This document shows, piece by piece, positions 27,541 to 34,609 of a stretch of 64,000 bases of DNA. Numbering within the stretch: position 1 is the stretch's first letter; every line of letters starts with the position of its first letter. The DNA comes from an uncultured Eubacteriales bacterium (GTDB lineage Bacteria; Bacillota; Clostridia; Oscillospirales; CAG-272), in NCBI GenBank assembly GCA_934432725.1, contig CAKRZE010000010.1, positions 1-64,000 on the forward strand, written 5' to 3'. The position numbers and the translations under genes were made by a program. The notes below the pieces were generated by a model, which had not been told where the DNA came from, did no database searches, and saw only the letters and a program-made list of their open reading frames with translations.

Positions 27541-27715
27541 AAAAGCCCGTCCGCCGCAGCCGCAGCCTCCCGCAGTCCTTGCGGCGGAGCAACATCCTTC
27601 CTTCAGGAACTTTATTCTCATCTCATATTCCGCTTTATCCGGAATGTGTGCAGCAAAGGCTTGTCCGGTTTCCCCGGCACAGCCGCCCTTACGCGCATCT
27701 GACGGCAGGGACGCC

Positions 27716-28702
27716 CTATCTGCCCGCGCCGCCCTTTTCTTCATATCTCTGATACGCCTTTATAATCTGCTGCACCAGCCGGTGCCGCACCACATCGCGC
27801 TCACTGAAGCGATGAATGGCAATCCCGTCGATGTCCTTCAGAATCCGGATCGCCTCGGCAAGTCCGCTGACCTTTCCCGCAGGCAGATCGGTCTGCGTAA
27901 TATCTCCGGTCACAACCGCCTTTGCGCGAAAGCCGAGCCTGGTCAAAAACATCTTCATCTGCTCCGGCGTCGTGTTCTGCGCCTCGTCCAGAATAATGAA
28001 CGAATCGTCCAGCGTCCGCCCGCGCATATACGCAAGCGGCGCAATCTCAATCACGCCCCGCTCCAGATACTTCTGAAAGCTTTCCGCTCCCAGCATATCG
28101 TACAGACCGTCATACAGCGGTCTGAGATACGGATCGACCTTATTCTGCAAATCGCCGGGCAGATACCCCAGCTTTTCCCCCGCCTCCACGGCAGGTCGGG
28201 TCAGCACGATTCTGCTGACATCCTTTGCCCGGAGCGCCTTGACCGCCATGGCAACCGCAAGATACGTTTTTCCGGTGCCGGCAGGACCGACTCCGAGTAT
28301 CACCGTATTTGTCCGGATCAGATCCACATATTTCTGCTGTCCGACCGTTTTGGCTTTGATGGGCGTGCCGCGCAGATTGACGCAGATACAGTCCCCGTCC
28401 AGTGCCCGAAGCTCGTCCTCTCTCCCGTCGTTCATCATGGAGATCGCATATTCCACATTCTGGTCCGTCACGCTGCCGTTCAGCTTTTCCATCCGCTTCA
28501 GATAGGCAAACACACCGGCAGCCCTGTTCCGCCCCTCCTCGGTCCCGCCGCCGATCACCACGGCGCTTCCGCCTGCCGCAGCGCTGTCGCGGTTCCGAAC
28601 CGTCACGCCATACTCATTTTCAACCCGGATGGCATGACAGTCAAGGCTTCCGAACAGCTGCGCCGTCTGATCCAGATCATCCGTCAACACTATTTTTTCC
28701 AT
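27716..28702 (-). CDS. PhoH family ATPase/nuclease-like protein
   Basis: 328 aa. Walker A GVGPAGTGKTYLAVA and Walker B FIILDEAQNTT are intact; LTRPAVEAGEKLGYLPGDLQ is typical. Bacterial PhoH (PhoL type) sits with ybeY and era and is thought to act in RNA metabolism. No strong ribosome binding site precedes the ATG. The stop region overlaps the longest possible ybeY frame. Confidence 0.93.
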   Translation of the reverse strand: MEKIVLTDDLDQTAQLFGSLDCHAIRVENEYGVTVRNRDSAAAGGSAVVIGGGTEEGRNRAAGVFAYLKRMEKLNGSVTDQNVEYAISMMNDGREDELRALDGDCICVNLRGTPIKAKTVGQQKYVDLIRTNTVILGVGPAGTGKTYLAVAMAVKALRAKDVSRIVLTRPAVEAGEKLGYLPGDLQNKVDPYLRPLYDGLYDMLGAESFQKYLERGVIEIAPLAYMRGRTLDDSFIILDEAQNTTPEQMKMFLTRLGFRAKAVVTGDITQTDLPAGKVSGLAEAIRILKDIDGIAIHRFSERDVVRHRLVQQIIKAYQRYEEKGGAGR

Positions 28703-29059
28703 TTATATTACAGTATCACAGCCCCGCAAAGAGAGGGGCATCCCTTTCCTGAGGTTCAAGCAGCCCGAGGGAGCGTTTTCCACGGCATTCCGTCCGCCCG
28801 ATTTCGGTCAAGACAGAGGGAATTTCCCCGTTTTCTCCGCCGGGCAGCCTGCAAGCCCGCACATTTTCTGCTTTTTCCGTCCCATTGCATCCGGCAGCCG
28901 GAAAAACCTGTCACCGGCAAAAAGCCTCCTGCCCAAAAAACGCCCTCCGGCACCGAAAAGCCCGCCGCTGCCAAAGAAGAAACAGCCGGGGCGGTGCAGC
29001 CGAAAACGCTTTTTCCGTATGCCGAAGCCCGTTTTCTCCTCCAAACGGCAGCTTTCCGA
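28703..29059. other. 357-bp spacer between yqfD and phoH
   Basis: GC-rich on one side, with A/G-rich coding-like but unsupported frames. No promoter or terminator recognised. Confidence 0.45.
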
Positions 29060-30301
29060 TCACGGTATCTCCGATTCGGAAAGCGCGATCAGACTCTCCT
29101 CTGCAATGTTCTCCGTCCCGTATACCGTACAGGAGATCTCATATGCCGTTTTCTCACTGTTCATCCCGCGTTCCATACGGTAGGACTCTATTTCCATGCC
29201 CGCAGTCTCGCTGCCGTACAGCGCCCAGAACTGCCGTTCCGCCTCCCGTTCCGCCTCCGACTCCGAAAGCGCAAAGCGCTCCGTTTTTTCCTCGCACACC
29301 GTCTCCGTCACGTAATACAGGGGAAGCCGGACGGTCCTGAGCCATTTTGTCCCGGAAAACAGCGTCATACGGTCCGTATTTTTTATTATAACATACTGTT
29401 CGGGCAAATTTCTACTGTTTTTTAAAAGTTTTATCTCTTTCCCGAAAAATATAACCGTTTTCTCCGCCGCAAAAACGTCCCGATACACGGTTTTTTCGCC
29501 GGAAAGCGACACGGAAACGGAGACGATCCGGGCAGTCTGTGCCAGAACCCTTCCGGCAGACCGTTCCAGCCGGAACTGTCCCGCATCGCTTTTTTTGTTT
29601 TCCACAATTCCGCTGACCAGAAGGTCGCCCTTGCGAACCACCTGTCCCGCCCGCACCGCCGGCTCCCCGCCCGCAAGCTCCCAGCTGACGATCATACCGT
29701 CCCGCGCCGCGATCAGGTTGGAGGGCTGCCCGTCGTCCGGAAGCTCCAGCTCCGCACGGGAGCGGTATTCCTTTTCGATCACCTCGACATGGGCAACGGT
29801 CCCCTCCATATTGACCGAAATCCATGCAATCTCCGGATCGGCAAGCAGATATTCACTGCATATGCTGTACAGATTCATTCCCGGAATATAGCTGCCGATC
29901 CCGCATCCGAGCGACCGGAGCGTATCATAAATCTGAACATTGCTGATCCTTTCGTTTCCCTTCAGGTCGATATCCCAGACAAACTGTCCGGAAAGGAACA
30001 GGATTACACAGAAAATCGCAGCCCCGACCGGCAGCCCCAGCCGTCTGCGATAGCGGTACACAAGCTGCGGCAGTCCGAATTCCCGCTCCGTCCGCACCGC
30101 AGCACCCGCATATTGCAGAAGCAGTCTGCGGTTTTTTTTCAGCATGTAAAATTCACCGCCGCCATCCCGGGTGCGGCAAAGCTTCCAGTACGGGATATCC
30201 CGTTTCATCATGAGATTCAGAACAAAAACGGTTTCCGCGCTGCCGCAGCTCATCCGGCAATAGCCGGACAGCCAGCGAAGCAGAAAAAGAAAAAAATGCA
30301 T
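29060..30301 (-). CDS. yqfD: Sporulation protein YqfD
   Basis: 413 aa. A membrane segment near residues 90-110 is preceded by a cytoplasmic N-terminal domain, and followed by the extracellular part with GNERISNVQIYDTLRSLGC, GMNLYSI and a second region with the conserved AEVIEKE-like block (VAHVEVIEKEYRSRAE). YqfD is required for sporulation and is expressed with YqfC under sigma-E. ATG 30301 follows GGAG by six bases; the frame continues upstream without support. Confidence 0.92.
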   Translation of the reverse strand: MHFFLFLLRWLSGYCRMSCGSAETVFVLNLMMKRDIPYWKLCRTRDGGGEFYMLKKNRRLLLQYAGAAVRTEREFGLPQLVYRYRRRLGLPVGAAIFCVILFLSGQFVWDIDLKGNERISNVQIYDTLRSLGCGIGSYIPGMNLYSICSEYLLADPEIAWISVNMEGTVAHVEVIEKEYRSRAELELPDDGQPSNLIAARDGMIVSWELAGGEPAVRAGQVVRKGDLLVSGIVENKKSDAGQFRLERSAGRVLAQTARIVSVSVSLSGEKTVYRDVFAAEKTVIFFGKEIKLLKNSRNLPEQYVIIKNTDRMTLFSGTKWLRTVRLPLYYVTETVCEEKTERFALSESEAEREAERQFWALYGSETAGMEIESYRMERGMNSEKTAYEISCTVYGTENIAEESLIALSESEIP

Positions 30302-30896
30302 AGCAATCTCCAATCTGACACAAGGCATTGCCCAAAGCGGCATTGCAGTCCGTATGCTCCGGTCTGCCGCAAGCCGCTTTTGGTGGGATGCAGAAAACGA
30401 GTCGGCGTGTCCCCGGCAAGCAGTCCCGCCGCGGCATCCATTCCCTTCTGACACACGGCATCGTCAAAAGCGGTGCCGAAGCCCGTATCATCCGGTCTGC
30501 CGCAAGCTCTTTTCGGGGAATGCAGGCATCGAAGGCATGTGCTTCCGGCAAACAGCTCCCGATGCGGCGCCGTTCCTTCCCGCAGCATCCGAAAAAGCAT
30601 CGCACGCATTCTGCGGTGCTGCGGATTTCAAGTCAATGCCGCAGCGGACCGTTTCAGACAAAAGGAGTCGCTGTCGGATCACACCTTGACGCGCTTTTTA
30701 CAGATGCCGCCGCGCATTTCTGCGGCAAGCCGCCTCCGTTCGGCGGTGCAGGAGACAAAAGAATCCTTGATCGGGGAAGCGGCGCATGACATCGTCCCCT
30801 CCCCGCCCTCTTCCGAAAAAACAGCACAGCGCCGGCGCGCAGGCTGCCCCCTCTTTGCCTTGACGCCGCGGCAACCCCATGGCATTGCAGGCGGAT
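30302..30896. other. 595-bp spacer splitting yqfC from yqfD, with tandem duplication
   Basis: No credible gene. Contains two diverged copies of a 133-bp unit (30315-30580) and further GC-rich sequence. yqfC and yqfD are normally adjacent, so this looks like added or expanded sequence. Confidence 0.6.
30315..30580. repeat. Tandem duplication, 2 units of about 133 bp
   Basis: Copy 1 begins with CTGACACAAGGCATTGCCCA at 30315 and copy 2 with CTGACACACGGCATCGTCAA at 30448; both continue with CCGGTCTGCCGCAAGC about 45 bp in and CCCCGGCAAGCAG / TTCCGGCAAACAG about 95 bp in. Roughly three quarters of positions match by eye. Confidence 0.8.
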
Positions 30897-31181
30897 TTAC
30901 GCCGTACCGTGCATGCCGGTTTCAAAGCGCATTCCGGAAATAAGTCCGCTGACCTCCATCTGATCCCCGTCAAAGCTCCGAAGCGAAAGCCCGCTGCCGC
31001 TTACCGTCACGATTCCGTCCGCCAGCCGAAGCCGGACCTCCGTTTCGCTATACCCCAAAAGACTGCGGCAGGCGCCGATGATCACCGAACGGTTGGACTC
31101 GAAAAGCATCGTTGATCCATGATCAAACAAATACGCCGGCTGCCCGAGCAGACGCGCGGTTACATGCTTTATTTTTGACAT
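30897..31181 (-). CDS. yqfC: Sporulation protein YqfC
   Basis: 94 aa, YabP/YqfC family. The single domain carries FESNRSVIIGACRSLLGYSE and LRLADGIVTVSGSGLSL, hallmark of the family. YqfC is a sigma-E-dependent protein needed for normal sporulation. ATG follows GGAGGAGGGAG. It is the first gene of the yqfC-yqfD-phoH-ybeY-era-recO row. Confidence 0.93.
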   Translation of the reverse strand: MSKIKHVTARLLGQPAYLFDHGSTMLFESNRSVIIGACRSLLGYSETEVRLRLADGIVTVSGSGLSLRSFDGDQMEVSGLISGMRFETGMHGTA

Positions 31182-31259
31182 TGCATACTCCCTCCTCCTC
31201 CGCCATATACATACAGCACAGCGGAGCCTTCTCCGACTGATTCCATTTTATGCGGGGTG

Positions 31260-32219
31260 ATGGACATTCATACCATAAAGCGCATCCTCAAGCCGAACGG
31301 CATCCTCGCCGCCGCGGCACTGCTGGTCTTTGTATTTCTTCTCATATTTCCCGCCTTTGGCATTACCGCAGTCAACAGTGCGCTTACGCTTTGCGCGGCC
31401 TCTGTAATCCCGTCCCTGTTTCCCTTCTTTGTGCTGAACAACATTCTGATTGCGTCCGGCTTTCCGGAAAAATGCGCAAAGCTTCTGGATAAGCCCTTCC
31501 GCTTTCTGTTCGGCATCAGCGGAAGCGGCGCCGCCGCCTTCCTTTTAGGAGCCCTTTCCGGATGCCCGAACGGCGCACGGTGCGCCTCAGAGCTGTACGA
31601 ACGCGGTCTTTGTACAGCAGACGAGGCGGAACGTCTGCTTGCCTTCTGCAACAATACAAGCCCGGCTTTTCTCATCGGCTTTGTCGGCAGCACGCTGTTC
31701 GGCAGCCCGAGGACCGGCGCGCTTTTATATCTGTTCCAGCTCATTGCCGCAATTGTCACCGGCATTCTGGAGCATCTCTTCTTTCGCGATGCAGAGCAGC
31801 CGTTCCGGGCAGAAAAGCCCTTACAGGAAGCCGGACAGGACCCCGGGCGCGGAATCCTTCCGTCAGCCATCCGGGATGCGGTTTTCTCCATTCTGACCGT
31901 ATGCGGCTCTGTGCTGTTCTTTTCCGTTCTTCTTGCGCTCCTTTCCCGCCTGCTCCGCGGTCATATGCAGCTCTATCTCGGCTGCTGCGCCCTTCTGGAG
32001 CTCACCTCGGCATGCGCGGAAGCTGCGGCGCTGCTGCCGCGTCCCATCGCCATACTTGTCACCGCCGCAGCCGTCTCTTGGTCCGGCTGCTCGGTCCACG
32101 CGCAGACCGCATCCTTCGTTTACGGAAAGCTGTCCCTCTCCCGTTATTTCAGCGGCAAGCTGCTTTGCTGCGTCATCACCGTCCTTCTGACCGCCTGCTT
32201 TTTGTTTCTGTTCCCATAG
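31260..32219 (+). CDS. ylbJ: Sporulation integral membrane protein YlbJ-like
   Basis: 319 aa with about eight hydrophobic segments. LGALSGCPNGARCASELYERG and FCNNTSPAFLIGFVGSTLFG match the nucleoside-recognition (Gate) domain signatures of YlbJ, a sigma-E-controlled membrane protein needed for spore cortex formation in Bacillus. Divergent from yqfC with 78 bp between the starts, so both sporulation genes may share a control region. A GTG directly before the ATG is an alternative start. Confidence 0.88.
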   Translation: MDIHTIKRILKPNGILAAAALLVFVFLLIFPAFGITAVNSALTLCAASVIPSLFPFFVLNNILIASGFPEKCAKLLDKPFRFLFGISGSGAAAFLLGALSGCPNGARCASELYERGLCTADEAERLLAFCNNTSPAFLIGFVGSTLFGSPRTGALLYLFQLIAAIVTGILEHLFFRDAEQPFRAEKPLQEAGQDPGRGILPSAIRDAVFSILTVCGSVLFFSVLLALLSRLLRGHMQLYLGCCALLELTSACAEAAALLPRPIAILVTAAAVSWSGCSVHAQTASFVYGKLSLSRYFSGKLLCCVITVLLTACFLFLFP

Positions 32220-32551
32220 CCCCGCTCCCGCATCCTCCGGCTGCGCGCGATGCCGGCAGCCGTCTCCGGAAGCCTTGACACAGAGCCGATTTTCCGTCTG
32301 CGGACAAAACGCCTTCGGAAAAGCTTTTGCATCCGGTCAAGCCTGCAGAGTGCGCCAACCCTTCTGCCGTACAGCGGGACAACTTCAGCCTGCCGTCCCT
32401 TGCGGCAGCCGTCCGGTGCTTTGCCGGAAAAAGCTTCCGCAAAAAAATTTTGAAAACATATGGAATTTACGACAGATATCGTGTATAATAGTGTCAGGAA
32501 AAATCGATATAAGGAGAATCAACGGAACGGTATCCGTTCCGGAACAAACAA
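32220..32551. other. 332-bp spacer with leader of the Cys-rich gene
   Basis: GC-rich first half; the second half is AT-rich with TATAAT at 32484-32489, a Shine-Dalgarno AAGGAG at 32511-32516 and a palindrome GGAACGG-TAT-CCGTTCC at 32524-32540 between it and the ATG. Confidence 0.5.
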
Positions 32552-32776
32552 ATGTCCAAATTCAGTCACAATGATTACGCGCCGGAGATCCCGCATGCCT
32601 GCCGTTTCTGCGAGAAAGCGACGCTTTTAACCGGCGGTCAGACCGCCCTCTGCACGCAGAAGGGCGTTGTTTCCTGCGATTTTTCATGCAAGCGCTTCGC
32701 ATACGATCCGCTGAAGCGGATTCCGAAAAATCCCCCGGTGCTTCCGCACCTTTCGAAGGACGATCTGGTGCTGTGA
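32552..32776 (+). CDS. Small Cys-rich protein of unknown function
   Basis: 74 aa with Cys at positions 17, 20, 34, 43 and 47 (HACRFCEK, ALCTQKG, SCDFSCKRF), a pattern suited to a metal or Fe-S site. It ends with a YDPLKRIPKNPP stretch. I do not recognise the family. Unusually, the Shine-Dalgarno sequence lies 35 nt before the ATG with a 7-bp hairpin between them; folding would bring them closer. Monocistronic. Confidence 0.65.
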   Translation: MSKFSHNDYAPEIPHACRFCEKATLLTGGQTALCTQKGVVSCDFSCKRFAYDPLKRIPKNPPVLPHLSKDDLVL

Positions 32777-33173
32777 CTGTGCGGCGTGAAGCTGCAGGCA
32801 TGTCCGCTCCCCGTTCTTCCGGGCGGCAGCATATCCCGCACCGTTCGGAATATCTGCACCTTTCCGGGGCTCTCATCTGCCGTAACAATCCGGCAGGACC
32901 GTCTCTTTCCGCGTGACGGCACCCGTGCTTTTCCGAAAGCCACAAGCGTCACGGCACTGCATCTCCCTTTGAGAATCCGCAGTGCTGCCCGCATATACTG
33001 CCGGACAAGCGCTCCGGCAGTGCCGCCCGGATCGGTTGAAGCTGCCTCTCGGCGTCTGTCCGGCATCTTTTCAAAGGCAGAACCGTATTTTTCAGAGCGA
33101 AGCGCGAGCCTTTGCCGCATGTCCGACGGATTTCTTTCGCCGGACAATTTTTTTCGAAAATAGGACAAAGTAC
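32777..33173. other. 397-bp spacer before the manganese riboswitch
   Basis: GC-rich, no gene, repeat or RNA recognised. Confidence 0.45.
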
Positions 33174-33202
33174 TTGACAAAGCTCCCGTCTGTCCGTATA
33201 AT
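33174..33202 (+). promoter_or_regulatory. Promoter of the mntP transcript
   Basis: TTGACA and TATAAT with exactly 17 bp between them; transcription would begin about 13 nt before the riboswitch. Confidence 0.9.
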
Positions 33203-33214
33203 AGTATCGTTCTA

Positions 33215-33396
33215 TATTTGTGAGGGAGTAGTTGGCACGTTGTCGTGCTGAAAAGTCGTCATCACGGCCGTTTCGGTCCGGCTTTTTCAGAGGGTTGCCG
33301 CCTTGGCGCCCGGCAATGAGACTCATGTATAGCGTCTCCGCTGTACCTGAGTGCTTCCCTGCCGGTATTCAGGTACGAAAGTGCCTGCTTTTTTTA
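33215..33396 (+). promoter_or_regulatory. yybP-ykoY manganese riboswitch with terminator platform
   Basis: The hallmark GAGGGAGTAG (33222-33231) and CCCGGCAATGAGAC (33309-33322) occur at the two ends of the aptamer, with a long hairpin between. This class senses Mn2+ and turns on exporters. Two mutually exclusive pairings are visible downstream: GTACCTGA (33343-33350) with TCAGGTAC (33369-33376), or CAGGTAC with GTGCCTG forming the terminator at 33370-33395. A further pairing GAGAC/GTCTC (33318-33322 with 33334-33338) could compete with the aptamer. Control by transcription termination is the natural reading. Confidence 0.92.
33370..33395 (+). terminator. Riboswitch-controlled terminator
   Basis: CAGGTAC-GAAA-GTGCCTG (7-bp stem, GAAA tetraloop) followed by C and seven T. 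Confidence 0.9.
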
Positions 33397-33760
33397 TGGC
33401 TTCAGGCAAAACTGCGGCTTTCTGTGCATATCAAATAAGGGGCAGCCGAGCTGAACGGGCATATCTGACGTATCATGTCAAACGGAGCATCGGTTATCCG
33501 ATGCCGGCAGGAGGGCGCTGCCCGTCCGCATTGCAGAATACCGGTGCTTCACCGTACAGCCAAAGCCCCGGCTCCGGGCGGTTTTGCCGTGCAAGCCTGC
33601 GCGATATACCGGCTTTCCCCGGCATATCGCTTTCATACAATCCGAAGGGAACACTTTTACGCTCTGCAAATGCGGAGCCCTGTGCCCTTCCGCGCTGTAT
33701 GGCAACCTGTTTTCTGCCCCCGCGTCTCTCACACTTCCAAAGGAAAGGACGGTTATCACC
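33397..33760. other. 364-bp leader between riboswitch and mntP
   Basis: No upstream ORF with a ribosome binding site is seen. Transcribed if the riboswitch reads through. Function of the length is unknown. Confidence 0.4.
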
Positions 33761-34327
33761 ATGGGAATTGCTGAACTGCTGCTGCTCGCCGTAGGACTGT
33801 CAATGGATGCATTTGCTGTCTCGGTATGCAAGGGGCTTGCAATGAAAAAAATTTCTCTGAAGGAGGTCTTGCTGGTCGGTCTGTGGTTCGGAGGCTTTCA
33901 GATGCTGATGCCCATTGCGGGATACTATCTGGGAAGCGCCTTTGCCTCCTATATTGATCAATATGATCACTGGATCGCGTTTGTGCTGCTTGCGCTGATC
34001 GGAATTAACATGATCCGCGAATCCCTGTCCAAAGAAGAGGAAGAGGTCAAGGCGGACCTGTCAGTGAAAACGATGTTCCTGATGGCTGTCGCAACCAGCA
34101 TTGACGCATTGGCAGTCGGCATTACCTTTGCGTTTCTGAATGTAAATGTGTTTTCCTCCGGCGCAATCATCGGACTGACAACCTTTCTGATTTCCTCCGT
34201 CGGTGTGAAAATCGGCAACGTTTTCGGCACAAAATACAAGTCAAAAGCAGAGTTTGCGGGAGGCGTTGTGCTGGTCCTGCTCGGACTGAAGATTCTTTTG
34301 GAGGGCTTGCAGGTCATTTCCTTCTGA
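33761..34327 (+). CDS. mntP: Manganese efflux pump MntP
   Basis: 188 aa, six predicted membrane segments in two related halves: [20 protein letters not shown] and [17 protein letters not shown] carry the conserved Asp residues of the MntP family. It exports Mn2+ across the cytoplasmic membrane. ATG 33761 follows AGGAAAGGA. The yybP-ykoY riboswitch upstream is its usual regulator. A P-type ATPase follows, forming a manganese homeostasis pair. Confidence 0.95.
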   Translation: MGIAELLLLAVGLSMDAFAVSVCKGLAMKKISLKEVLLVGLWFGGFQMLMPIAGYYLGSAFASYIDQYDHWIAFVLLALIGINMIRESLSKEEEEVKADLSVKTMFLMAVATSIDALAVGITFAFLNVNVFSSGAIIGLTTFLISSVGVKIGNVFGTKYKSKAEFAGGVVLVLLGLKILLEGLQVISF

Positions 34328-34609
34328 AGCCGCAAAAAGCCTTACCCTTCCCGCGGATGCCGCGGCGGGCATGCCCTTCAGGGTCGCGGCGCCGTCGGAA
34401 ACGTCCGCGCCCGGGTTCGTCTTACCGGTTCAAAGCCCCCGGATTTCGATGCGGCATCATCTGCCTGCCTCTGCCCCGGGACAAGCCGATCTTATGGCAG
34501 TGCCAAAGGCAGCGCGAAGCATTTCCGACCGAAACACCTATCCGAAGCAGAATTTGATTGATTCCCCGAAGCGGCGGTGCCCGCCCGGGAAAAGAAAGGA
34601 AGCTGAAAA

